A stretch of 64,000 nucleotides of DNA from Ascarosepion bandense. Lineage: Eukaryota; Mollusca; Cephalopoda; Sepiida; Sepiidae. The notes under the pieces are model-generated. The model was not told where the DNA came from. It worked only from the letters and a program-made list of their open reading frames with translations, and searched no databases. The translations under genes and the position numbers were made by a program. This document shows, piece after piece, positions 32,701 to 41,679 of the stretch (the stretch's first letter is position 1; the number at the start of each line of letters is the position of its first letter). The DNA lies in assembly GCA_037127315.1 (NCBI GenBank), contig JBBBDQ010001270.1, forward strand, positions 2,453,501-2,517,500, written 5' to 3'.

Positions 32701-33000
32701 CCGATGTTGTCGACGATAACCCGACCATGCAGCAGGCAAACCGATGTTGTCGACGATAACCCGACCATGCAGCAGGCGAACCGATGTTGTCGACGATAAC
32801 CCGACCATGCAGCAGGCGAACCGATGTTGTCGACGATAACCCGACCATGCAGCAGGCAAACCGATGTTGTCGACGATAACCCGACCATGCAGCAGGCGAA
32901 CCGATGTTGTCGACGATAACCCGACCATGCAGCAGGCGAACCGATGTTGTCGACGATAACCCGACCATGCAGCAGGCAAACCGATGTTGTCGACGATAAC
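32701..33000. repeat. 120-bp (three-monomer) higher-order repeat
   Basis: Monomers ending GCAGCAGGCAAA occur at 32701-32740, 32821-32860 and 32941-32980, each followed by two ending GCAGGCGAA. This gives a 120-bp period built on the GATAACCC variant. Confidence 0.85.
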
Positions 33001-33250
33001 CCGACCATGCAGCAGGCGAACCGATGTTGACGACGACAACCCGACCATGCAGCAGGCGAACCGATGTTGTCGACGATAACCCGACCATGCAGCAGGCGAA
33101 CCGATGTTGTCGACGATAACCCGACCATGCAGCAGGCGAACCGATGTTGTCGACGATAACCCGACCATGCAGCAGGCGAACCGATGTTGTCGACGACAAC
33201 CGGACCATGCAGCAGGCGAACCGATGTTGTCGACGATAATCCGACCATGC

Positions 33251-33355
33251 CGTATTGAGTTACGTGGTGCTCAATCTATTCTACTGAGTTCAAGGAGTTC
33301 AATCTATTCTACTGAGTGTCTAGCCGACGTATCCATCAAAAGATCTGCTGAGCGA
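33251..33355. repeat. Junction between satellite blocks
   Basis: The first block ends CATGCCGTATTGAGTTACGT, GGTGCT. A repeated CAATCTATTCTACTGAGT (twice) follows, then a copy of the left-border sequence through GATCTGCTGAGCGAACC. Confidence 0.85.
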
Positions 33356-33687
33356 ACCGATGTTGTCGACAATAACCCGACCATGCAGCAGGCGAACCGA
33401 TGTTGACGACGACAACCCGACCATGCAGCAGGCGAACCGATGTTGTCGACGATAACCCGACCATGCAGCAGGCGAACCGATGTTGTCGACGATAACCCGA
33501 CCATGCAGCAGGCGAGCCGATGTTGTCGACGAAACCCGACCATGCAGCAGGCGAACCGATGTTGTCGACGATAACCCGACCATGCAGCAGGCGAACCGAT
33601 GTTGTCGACGATAACCCGACCATGCAGCAGGCGAACCGATGTTGTCGACGATAACCCGACCATGCCGTATTGAGTTACGTGGTGCTA
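33355..33687. repeat. Second, short 40-bp satellite block (about 8 monomers)
   Basis: It starts with the same first monomers as the main block (GTCGACAATAACCCGACC, then GTTGACGACG) and ends with the same CCGTATTGAGTTACGTGGTG. One monomer (33528-33535) lost bases (GACGAAACCCG). It looks like a copy of the main array with most monomers deleted, or the seed from which the large array grew. Confidence 0.9.
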
Positions 33688-33689
33688 TT

Positions 33690-33910
33690 TGCAATCAGAA
33701 CGGAAGCTGACATGCGTAGGTGAAAATAATCAAGTAAAGACGCTTAATAATCTGAGTAGTGTTGTAAGAGACCGCAGAAAATGAAAGGTAGAATTAGGAA
33801 GAATATACTAAAAGATGCCTTCCAGAGGACAAACAAATTATTATACGATAGGAAAATTGTATCTCATGCAAAGAAAAGAGCACTGAACTACGATATAATA
33901 CTCGTCTTCC
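33690..33910 (+). pseudogene. LINE-B fragment next to the satellite
   Basis: One frame reads RIRKNILKDAFQRTNKLLYD, then RKIVSHAKKRALNYDII. This aligns with LINE-B RRIGMAKDAFQKLSKVLR.RK and SxETKKRVLDCYVIS. The similarity is weak but spans 38 residues in order. Confidence 0.5.
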
Positions 33911-34260
33911 TGTATGCTATTGGTGTTTTATTCTGTTCTATATAAATTCGATTAGAACATGATTAGACAATTAAATATCGTCACGATTTTATAATAAAAT
34001 AGTTTTGAGCTTTTGTTGAAATTAGTGATATAAAATAATTAAATTAAATAAAATGAATACATAATTAAAAAGAGTTACTCAATTTTCCAAATTAGATGAT
34101 CGTTTAAAATTTGCTTTGAATTTATTTCATTGTCTGAGATATATTTTACAAAACTATATTTTATGAGAAGAACCGTGCCGTCAAAAATTACAGCAAAATA
34201 TTTATATCGATTTGCCGTCTAAAATGACGGCATTATATACATTGATGCAACTACTATTGA

Positions 34261-34262
<2 letters not shown>
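33911..34262. other. AT-rich sequence with no recognised feature
   Basis: AT-rich with no gene signal. It runs into a long TA microsatellite. Confidence 0.5.

Positions 34263-34344
<82 letters not shown>
34263..34344. repeat. (TA)40 microsatellite
   Basis: About 80 bp of uninterrupted TA, the longest in the window. It directly abuts the left arm of repeat D. Confidence 0.97.
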
Positions 34345-34346
<2 letters not shown>

Positions 34347-34990
34347 TATTGAGGCAGTAAATAATTAAACATATATTGTTAAAGATAACAGACAACGAAT
34401 GTCTATTATTTATATCGTAGGCCGTTCTAAACATCATATTTGTCTTTAATTTCTGGTGAAAATAAAGACACAAATTGTCCAACTTTTATATATTTATTCA
34501 TTATGCTGTTTCTAAGCTTTCAGCTCACATGAGTTATCTTCAGAGTGGTTGTAGGTACGTTAACATAAAGATATCCACGATCAAAGATGATATCCTCTCG
34601 TGTTGACATAAAGCATTGCTATGCGACGATAACAGTCACCGAATAGCAGACGCAGGTCGTAGATAAGTAACGCGGTAATATGACGTATCACCACGTGAGA
34701 GACCGAAATGTTAACAACAGATCTATATGTCTAAATGCAATGTAATGTGTTGTGACGAGATTATAATATGATTTTGTGTAGATGGACTGAATATCTAAAT
34801 GTTATTTTTACTGTGTGTATGTGTGAGTAGTATTGTGTTATTAATTTATTGTAATAAAAAAAAGCATACCCAAATGTTGGACAATTTTTGCCTTTATTTT
34901 CACCAGAGATTATGATGTTTAGAATGGCTCATGATTAAACATAATAGACATTCATTGTCTTTACTATTTAACAATATATAATACAACGGT
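34345..34990. mobile_element. Repeat D: element with long terminal inverted repeats
   Basis: The left arm (34345-34500) has AATGTCTATTATTTATATCG, CCGTTCTAAACATCATATTT, TCTTTAATTTCTGGTGAAAA and AAATTGTCCAAC. The right arm (34865-34990) is its complement (GTTGGACAATTTTTGCCTTT, ATGATGTTTAGAATGGCTCA, AATAGACATTCATTGTCTTT). Arms are about 125 bp, the whole about 640 bp, and there is no coding capacity. The centre is shared with 57500-57880. The complement of 34517-34548 carries CTGAAGATAACTCATGTGAG then CTGAAAGC. Confidence 0.8.
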
Positions 34991-35044
34991 TTTTATTGCA
35001 ATACAGAGAATATACTCAAACACACACACACATATATATATTAG

Positions 35045-35370
35045 TCATACGCATACAAGCCTGTTTCGCAGCTCATCAGTGTGGCTAGATGCATCCACTT
35101 GCTTCTGGCCGTGATCGAAACTCGACCGATTTGGTGTCAGTCAGAGTCGCCACTCCCTAAGCCATCGACGCATGGAACCAGAAAAGGGAAATTTTAACGT
35201 GTTGTACATAAGCAGTGTATACACACGCCAGTCACCGAAAGAACTCAATTCATTTCTGAAGAGTCACGCATATAGCAGAAGTGGAAACTGTTTTCAAAAC
35301 TTTCCTCTCCAGAGAGCTCAATCATAATGAGAGCATAATATATTAGTCATCACTGCTTATATACAACACG
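35045..35370 (-). mobile_element. SINE-2-related unit (repeat E)
   Basis: The antisense tRNA-like head is at 35045-35175 (complement: GGCTTAGGGAGTGGCGACTC, GAGTTTCGATCACGGCCAGA). The attached block to about 35370 includes GTATACACACGCCAGTCACC, GAAAGAACTCAATTCATTTC and CATATAGCAGAAGTGG. The same combination occurs in the opposite orientation at 41150-41462. Confidence 0.7.

Positions 35371-35412
<42 letters not shown>
35370..35412. repeat. (CT)n(TA)n microsatellite
   Basis: CT dinucleotides run into TA dinucleotides. Confidence 0.9.
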
Positions 35413-35415
<3 letters not shown>

Positions 35416-35616
35416 TCTTCATTACTCGACGAAATAATTGTTGCAAGAAAAAGGAATAACATTAAGTCACTGTTAAAGAGCAAAAACGCGGAAAGAGCTT
35501 TCATAAATGGTAGTAATGCTTAATAACTGGTAGTAAAGAGAATGAACAGAGCCGACGCAGTCTCGCTGTTGTCTCTTTATCTCTATTCCTCTGAGAGAGA
35601 CAACAGCGTGACAGGC

Positions 35617-35619
<3 letters not shown>

Positions 35620-35680
<61 letters not shown>
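35620..35680. repeat. (CA)n microsatellite
   Basis: About 29 CA units. The VCVC-type antisense open frames here are artefacts. Confidence 0.97.
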
Positions 35681-35681
<1 letters not shown>

Positions 35682-35685
35682 ATCT

Positions 35686-36047
35686 ATAATTATAAGGCCA
35701 CCCCAGTTTTTTTAAAGAAAATGACATATGTCTTACTTTTTATTAGTATTTATTGCCTCAGGGATAATTCTAAATGAAAATAGAATTGATCGCTTGTTAA
35801 TACTGCACAATATCATGTGCATCAAATGAACTGTTCTGGTGTCCAGTTTTTGTAATCTCTTCCCCATTATAGTCTCTTCTTATTGGCTGGTCGGAGGAAA
35901 GGCTGCCTTGTAAAATTTTGCAAAGTAATAACAACAAAAGAACCATTCTATTTTCAATTAGAATTATCCACTTGGCAATAAATACTAAAAATATTATGAA
36001 ATACATATTTAAAAAAACAACTGGAGTGGCCTAATAATTATGGACGG
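35686..36047. mobile_element. Tc1/mariner-type non-autonomous element
   Basis: The left end is ATAATTATAAGGCCACCCCA, then GTTTTTTTAAAG. The complement of the right end is ATAATTATTAGGCCACTCCA, then GTTGTTTTTTTAAA. The interior shares CACTTGGCAATAAATACTAA and AAAAGAACCATTCTATTTTC with the 20817-21815 element. The outermost bases on the left seem lost into (CA)n. There is only one unit of the part amplified in the other copy. Confidence 0.75.
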
Positions 36048-36052
36048 TGGTT

Positions 36053-36165
36053 ATCGCCGACTGACGCCATTTCGGTCGGGTTTCAATCCTGGGTAAAAAA
36101 AGCAATCGGAGTCTAACCGTACTGATGAAACAGATCTGTCTGCGGATGACTATATATATATATAA
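36053..36165 (+). mobile_element. SINE-2, 5'-truncated
   Basis: Starts within the tRNA-like head (TATCGCCGACTGACGCC), includes the B box GGTTTCAATCC and ends GATGACTATATATATATAT. It abuts the Tc1-type element. Confidence 0.8.
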
Positions 36166-36367
36166 ACGACGTTTTTTATTTATAATAATGACGACGAAAT
36201 TATATTAAAAAATTAATAATTTTAACAGCTTCTGAATATTTGAATATTCTCACATGATGGACTCTGATTGAGAATAGAATTTAATCTCCGTCTGTCACAA
36301 CAATATGACATCAACTGTACCAATAGAATTTTTTTTATCAGAAACGACTGTAATTTTGACGAAAATC

Positions 36368-36597
36368 TTAACCCTCTAGGGCCATTCGTATCATATTTGA
36401 TACAGTATGAAAACAAGCCTTGAAAGAAATATTTTCCTGAAAAATTTTTTAAGAGAAATATTTTATAAATTTCAAATGAAAGCAGTACTGACTGCTCAGT
36501 CAATGAATACCAAATGTTTCCTTATAGGGAAATACCAAATGTTTCCTTATAGGGAAATACTGTATTAAATATGATACGAATGGCCCTAGAGGGTTAA
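36368..36597. mobile_element. piggyBac-type non-autonomous element, 222 bp
   Basis: TTAA on both sides (36368-36371, 36594-36597). The terminal inverted repeats are about 37 bp and differ at one position: the left starts CCCTCTAGGGCCATTCGTAT then CATATTTGATACAGTAT, and the right is its complement with TTTAATACAGTAT. The interior has a tandem duplication of about 26 bp (AAATGTTTCCTTATAGGGAA twice, 36511-36556). It lacks transposase, so it would need help from an autonomous element. Confidence 0.88.
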
Positions 36598-36599
36598 GC

Positions 36600-36870
36600 T
36601 AAACATTCCGAAAAAAACAAAAAAAGAAAAAAATAACCAGAACCTTTCAACTCTAAAAATGAATGGAGATAATTACATATGCAAATTAATGGCATCTCAC
36701 TACCGAGAGGAATAAACAAAAATGAGGATAGTGTTCCACAATGTTTATTCCAAACAATTTGATTAACTGATCTTACTAACTAATCATGAAAAATTAAATA
36801 AATTATTACATCGACAGAGAGAATGGTTTAGCATGAATTATCAATAACAAATCAATCGAATCCATCTCAA
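36600..36870. other. AT-rich spacer
   Basis: No recognised feature. Confidence 0.5.
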
Positions 36871-36875
36871 GAATA

Positions 36876-37022
36876 TGTGCGTAGCGGCTATCGGTGCGAA
36901 AATGAAGTCTGCGTGCAGAGTTCAAATTTGAGTCGAGTCTGTTGCGCTCAGTTTCACATACGTAGGAGTGGGAAAAGTTCTGAATTTACCTCGTCTTCCC
37001 AGCTGTGGATTAAATAATCCTA
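36876..37022 (+). mobile_element. Diverged SINE-1 head
   Basis: GTAGCGGCTATCGGTGCGAA, GAGTTCAAATTTGAGTCGAG and CAGCTGTGGATTAAATAATC follow the SINE-1 order (tRNA-like head, B box, then CAGTTATGGGTTAAATAGCA). It stops where LINE-A begins. Confidence 0.5.
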
Positions 37023-37024
37023 GT

Positions 37025-37430
37025 TTCGAATTTGCACGAGATACTAACTTAGCTACTAGGTCCCACCCTTTTACAGTGAAACCGATAAAATGTAACCGCA
37101 ATTTCTACTCCAACAGCTTCTTTTCTCGCACTTCCCGCCTGTGGAATTCCCTTCCACATACTTGCTTCCCCGAAAGCTACAATCCCTAGGAGTTTAAATG
37201 AAAGGTCAATAGACACCTCCTAACACACTAACTCGCATCCATTCTCTCAAACTCTCTTCCCATCTACCCAACCCCCATCCTCGGTATCATTACCCGTCTA
37301 TCACCCTCCTTCTGACATTTCCTATATCTAACCACTCTTTCTTATCACCTTCCCATACGTAATCCCCTGCGCAATAGTGGCAGTGGAACGCCTTGCATGG
37401 GGTGAAATGATAAAAAAAATAGTTGCATAG
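37025..37430 (+). pseudogene. LINE-A copy, 3' end (sense)
   Basis: Encodes FEFARDTNLATRSHPFTVKP, IKCNRNFYSNSFFSRTSRLW, NSLPHTCFPESYNP, then breaks. The 3' UTR runs to GTGGAACGCCTTGCATGGGG, TGAAATGATAAAAAAAATAG, giving the sense-strand 3' terminus of the element. Confidence 0.85.
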
Positions 37431-37654
37431 AAAGGAGAGACGTAAGCAAGAGTTTGTATCATGTCCTTATGGGTTTCCTTGGGTGTCATACCTTTCTGTT
37501 GCAGATATGACTGCTCGGGTCACTGCTTTGTCCAGTTCTATAGTTTGAGGTCCAATATCCTTTCAAGGCATGGCGCTAGCTCAGGGGAACATCCGCTCAT
37601 TGTGACTGACTGGCGGTCTGGATGTCGGTGATAGAATGTAATTAGTTAGTTCTA
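37431..37654. other. Unassigned insert between two LINE-A copies
   Basis: More GC-rich than the surroundings, with no match to other families here. Confidence 0.35.
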
Positions 37655-37895
37655 CGACAGCTACAATCTCCAGGAGTTTAAATGTAAGGTCAATAGACAC
37701 TTCCTAACACACTAAATCGCACCCATTCTCTCAAACACTATTCCTATGTACCTCCTTACTCGTCTATCACCCTCCTTCTGACATTTCCTAAATCTAATTG
37801 CTCTCTCAGCACCTTCCCCTATGTAACCCCCTGCGCTATCGTGGCAGTGGAATGCCTTGCTTGGGGTGAAATGATTAAAAATAAATAAAAAAATA
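37655..37895 (+). mobile_element. LINE-A 3' terminal fragment (sense)
   Basis: Starts in the coding end (ACGACAGCTACAATCTCCAG) and runs through the 3' UTR to TGCTTGGGGTGAAATGATTA and an AAATAAATAAAAAAA tail. Confidence 0.8.
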
Positions 37896-37954
37896 TTATA
37901 CCCGGCGGGACTCTCTATTTGGTAACCAGCCTAGGAAAATGACAAATTTAAAAC

Positions 37955-38274
37955 AAGATTTGGATGCCGTTCGACAAATCAGTTTAGAATGAGAAATAGG
38001 AGGACCGAGTTCGATCTCCAGTCGAATTCGTTTTATTTACTTACACACAAATACCATTTGGAAAGGTATTAATTCATCTCTTCTTCCTCTAGATATGGGC
38101 TAAATAGCAGGTCAAAGTGGGTTCTATAGCCTCGGATGGTAACCTCTATACCGCAAAATAATGGTAACCTACTGCGAGAAATTATTCAGTCTAGTAAGTC
38201 ATGTCTTGAAAGAGACATGTTCTCCAATGCGTAAATCACGTATGACAATTAAGTGACTGAACTAATCAACTAAC
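37955..38274 (+). mobile_element. SINE-1, diverged full-length copy
   Basis: Sense, with ACCGAGTTCGATCTCCAGTC at the B box, GAAAGGTATTAATTCATCTC, GGTTCTATAGCCTCGG and the 3' end ACGTATGACAATTAAGTGAC. Confidence 0.8.
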
Positions 38275-38564
38275 GGAAAATTGATAGATGTGATCGAGCC
38301 CCCCCCCCCCACCTCATGATACCTAAGTTTAAATTTCACTCTATTTATGTTGGCTGTGTTGCTTTCGTCTTGTCGTGTTAATAACCACTTCAACCTTTTT
38401 GTTAAGAGTTTTATTTTATATTTTTCCATTGGTATGCGATTTTAAAACATAACTTGAAGAAGACTGACATACTGTCGAAATATGGTAAATTATTATGAAA
38501 TATTATTAAACTTTTTCATAAATTGTGAGTAAAACCCTTTAGAAAAGGGAAATAATTTTGATTT
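38275..38564. other. AT-rich spacer with poly-C and a hairpin-core motif
   Basis: Contains a 13-14 base C run at about 38300. At about 38455 TTGAAGAAGAC, then TGACATACTGTCGAAATATG, has the same shape as the CTGAAGA..GAAA cores in repeats G and D. Confidence 0.5.
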
Positions 38565-38685
38565 TAATAGTTTTACAAAATAATAACAACAAAAGAACCA
38601 CTTTATTTTTATTTAGAATTATCAATTTGGCAATAAATATTAAAAATAGTATGAAATACAAATTTTTGAAAAATTATGTATTTCT
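38565..38685. mobile_element. Tc1/mariner-type element fragment
   Basis: ACAAAATAATAACAACAAAA, GAACCACTTTATTTTTATTT, ATTTGGCAATAAATATTAAA and TAGTATGAAATAC match the interior of the 20817 and 35686 elements. Confidence 0.7.
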
Positions 38686-39512
38686 TTCATGGTTACATAT
38701 TATCTTGAACCATCCGTCTATTTTCTGCAACATCAAATCAAAATAAACAATAGTATGTAATTCAATTTTAAAATATTATTCTACACTAAAAGTGTTTTTG
38801 GTGTTTTTTTTCTTCATAAGTACCTTTAACAAATTTTGATTAGCTAAACTTTTTGTATATTTTCTAGCGCTGATGGTTAATTTTTCCTCTATCTTCGGCA
38901 ATAAACCATCAGAATCGTTATCTCAAGGCCAGTCTTTTCAAATGATTGTTTTAGTCGATAAATCACTAATCTTAAAAGCTTAAACCAGATTTAGGCTAGA
39001 CGGTTATATTTAATTTAATTTAATTTAATTTTTATTTCCTTAATACTGTGGGCAGCCTCATCGGCTTTTAGCCGCAGTTTTAAGTAATGTCTAAAAACTA
39101 CCAGACAGTCGACTCCCAACTTGTTTCCGGAATGTTAAAATCTGATAAAACGTCGCAACTGTAAAGTGACGATAACGAAATGAAATGACACTGAAAACGC
39201 AGCCATCTTTTCCTATCTTAATGGTAAGCCAGTTCGAGATATCAGGAACATATCATAAACTAACCGCTTTCCTATTTGATTTTTTTATGTACTAGCCTTG
39301 CTTAATTTTGTTACATTTTTTCATTTATTAAATGTATAATTTAATTAGCTTCATACTGAAAGCTAAAACTGTAATCGGAAACTCAAATCGTAGGATTTTA
39401 AAAAATGAAAATACATATGTATATTTAGGAGCTGATTTGTTATCGTATCATAAGGGAATGTCACTTATATTTGTTCTTATTTATGACGGAGATATCGGAA
39501 AAAATAATAAAG

Positions 39513-39516
<4 letters not shown>
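38686..39516. other. No recognised feature
   Basis: AT-rich, with a (TTTAA)n run near 39005-39030. No coding or repeat signal. Confidence 0.5.

Positions 39517-39556
<40 letters not shown>
39517..39556. repeat. (TA)n microsatellite
   Basis: Uninterrupted TA run. Confidence 0.95.
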
Positions 39557-39559
<3 letters not shown>

Positions 39560-39787
39560 ATATACTCACTTCACAATATTTTTGAGAAACCTGTAATTTT
39601 TGACAATCAAGTGTATTTGTATTTGGTGACATATTTTGAGATTTGAGTGAAATATATCTTCTTGCAAATTGTCAGCCAGGTGCGAAAAAATAAAATTTCG
39701 GATTTGGATTTTTATTTGTCAACCGAGTTTAGGGGTTCATGTCCCACATTTAAGTTTATACGGGAAGATAGCTATTGACGTCAACTT

Positions 39788-39963
39788 GACAGGAAATCTT
39801 TAGTAGTAATTTTGATTTTGATTTGGAAGAGTCTGGACACAACCGTCGAAACGTACGGTTGAGTAAGATGAAGGGGTTCTGAGAACTCTAACCAAAGAAC
39901 CTCCTTGTTTCGACGGTTGTGTACAGACTCTTCAAAATCAAAATCAAAATTACTACTTGTCAA
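39788..39963. repeat. 176-bp palindrome
   Basis: Arms about 60 bp. The left has TAGTAGTAATTTTGATTTTG, AGAGTCTGGACACAACCGTC, GAAAC. The right has GTTTCGACGGTTGTGTACAG, ACTCTTCAAAATCAAAATCA, AAATTACTACTTGTC. The centre is about 42 bp. Non-coding; probably a foldback element or recent inverted duplication. Confidence 0.85.
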
Positions 39964-40349
39964 ATCACCGAAGAGGTCTTTATATGAAAAATAAAATATA
40001 AAATATATTTCATATTTTATTTACGTTTCAGTCGGAAGCGTTTGTTGCAGATTGTATTTGTTGTTTCTGACGGGGATTACGAAAGAGACAAGCAAATTAA
40101 GAAGAAAATTATACGTTATAATTACAATGAGGTCGGGTTGAATGGTCTCCGACGAAGAGCATTTAGGTTTTGAGTTGAAAATTTTAAGCGGCTCCCTAAA
40201 GGTTTTGAGAAGTGTCGTCATCTTATAGGTCACAGTAAAAACCGCTGAATTTATGAAGCTCATTATTTGTTATTAACTCTACATCGTCGTCATTATTCTT
40301 CATTCGTCTAGACACTGTGAACCAGCATTTTGTTTGAGAAGAATTATTT

Positions 40350-40351
<2 letters not shown>
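39964..40351. other. No recognised feature
   Basis: An 80-codon antisense frame (40021-40263) has no motif I recognise. Confidence 0.45.
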
Positions 40352-40407
<56 letters not shown>

Positions 40408-40531
40408 ATAGAATAAAGTTTAAAAAATCAACTTTCTGTTATAGTCTCTTTGTAATTTTTCGTTTCTACCTCGATTTCTGAAGTTGTTTAATAAAAGTGA
40501 AACACGTTAGAATATATATATATATATATAA
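40352..40531. repeat. (TA)n microsatellites
   Basis: TA runs at 40352-40404 and 40514-40531, separated by AT-rich sequence. Confidence 0.9.
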
Positions 40532-40707
40532 TGATTGTTTCTTTAAAACATGTGCAAACTACAAACAACTAAAAAAAGAATGAAATTATAAACTTCGAAC
40601 AGTGTGCACGCAGAATTCATTTGGATGTAGAAATTAAATGCCGTATGAATTAATAAAACACACAGATACGAATACTCATATACATATATGAATTGAATAT
40701 ATGGATC

Positions 40708-40708
40708 G

Positions 40709-40752
<44 letters not shown>
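40708..40752. repeat. (TA)n microsatellite
   Basis: A TA run that abuts the 40752-40956 palindrome. Confidence 0.95.
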
Positions 40753-40757
<5 letters not shown>

Positions 40758-40956
40758 TGGGATTAATTCAATGATGTTGGATAGTCATTTCGATATGAAA
40801 ATCCCCACGGGGATAACACATCACCCCAGCAACAGAAAAATCTTTTCAGAAACTGGAGCTCCAGTTTTTTTTTGTTGCTGAGGTGATGTGTTATCCCCCG
40901 TGGGGATTTTCATATCGAAATGATCATCCAACATCATTGAATTAATCCTATTTTAA
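40752..40956. repeat. 205-bp palindrome
   Basis: Arms about 85 bp. The left has ATTAAAATGGGATTAATTCA, ATGATGTTGGATAGTCATTT, CGATATGAAAATCCCCACGG. The right is its complement (CCGTGGGGATTTTCATATCG, AAATGATCATCCAACATCAT, TGAATTAATCCTATTTTAAT). The central region holds ACTGGAGCTCCAGT, itself a perfect palindrome. Confidence 0.9.
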
Positions 40957-41098
40957 TTCATATTTGCTCTGTAATATTTTATTACATGGGGCTCTCTTCC
41001 TGTATCATTTTTTAATATTAAAATAAAATTTTTAATATTAATTAGGATCGGGTTTTTGGAATTTATCTTCCTGGTTTTTTCGCTTGGATTAAAGTATC

Positions 41099-41103
<5 letters not shown>

Positions 41104-41149
<46 letters not shown>
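41104..41149. repeat. (TA)n microsatellite
   Basis: A TA run preceding the repeat E unit. Confidence 0.95.
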
Positions 41150-41153
<4 letters not shown>

Positions 41154-41480
41154 CTCTCATTACGATTTAATTCTCTAAAGAAGAACATTTTATAAAAACT
41201 TTCACTTCTGCGATATATGCGTGAATCTTCAGAAATGAATTGATTTCTTTCGGTGACTGATTTGTGTATACACTGCTTATATATAACACGTTAAAATGTT
41301 CCTTCTCTGATGACATGTGCTTCATGACATGTGTTAGTGGGTAACGACTCTGACTGACACCGAATCGTTCGAGTTTCGATCCCGGCCAGAAGCAAGTGGA
41401 TGTGTCTAGCCACATTGTTGAGCTGTGATACAGCGAAACAGGCTTCGATGTGGATGACTAATATATATATATATATATTG
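41150..41480 (+). mobile_element. SINE-2-related unit (repeat E), second copy
   Basis: Opposite orientation to 35045-35370. The attached block (CACTTCTGCGATATATGCGT, TTTCGGTGACTGATTTGTGT) is followed by the tRNA-like part with B box GAGTTTCGATCCCGG (about 41384-41398). It ends GATGACTAATATATATATAT. Confidence 0.7.
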
Positions 41481-41679
41481 AAATTCAACCAGATGAAAGA
41501 ATAAAAAATAGAACAAAGTCGGAGATTTATATAATACATATCTTCATTACAATTTAATCTATAGCTGGGAGAGTGCAAATGTATTCATACTTTTCTCAGC
41601 GTATGATACGCGAAAGTTAGCAAATTTCTTTTACGTATTTTTTAAATTCTTACACCACCTTCCAATATATATATATAGG

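Larger units (their letters stand above)
28636..33250. repeat. 40-bp CpG-dense satellite, about 115 monomers
   Basis: The consensus monomer has GCGAACCGATGTTGTCGACG followed by ACAACCCGACCATGCAGCAG. It contains five CpG sites per 40 bp and a SalI-type GTCGAC. GTTGTC and GACAAC form a 6-bp inverted repeat around GAC. Main variants are GACAACCCGACC, GATAACCCGACC, GACAACCGGACC, GAGAACCCGACC with CGGCAGG, and GATAACCCCACAA with GGAGGT. Positions 30150-31740 include longer linkers (CTTGAGC, GAGAGC). The complement of the consensus contains none of the three stop trinucleotides, so all three antisense frames stay open for over 1500 codons with a 40-residue period; this does not show that a protein is made. 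Confidence 0.97.

Noticed and set aside
28591..33248. Three overlapping antisense open frames of more than 1500 codons, and sense frames up to 420 codons
   Set aside because: The repeat unit lacks stop trinucleotides on the antisense strand, so openness is forced by composition. All frames are equally open and no start context, signal or domain supports translation.
28636..33687. CRISPR array
   Set aside because: The unit is contiguous with no unique spacers, the context is eukaryotic, and there are no cas genes.
28636..33687. Centromeric satellite
   Set aside because: The 40-bp unit and only about 5 kb of array give no support for a centromere, and no positional or chromatin evidence is available.
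35473..35683. Cys/Val-rich open frames
   Set aside because: Artefact of (CA)n read on the other strand.
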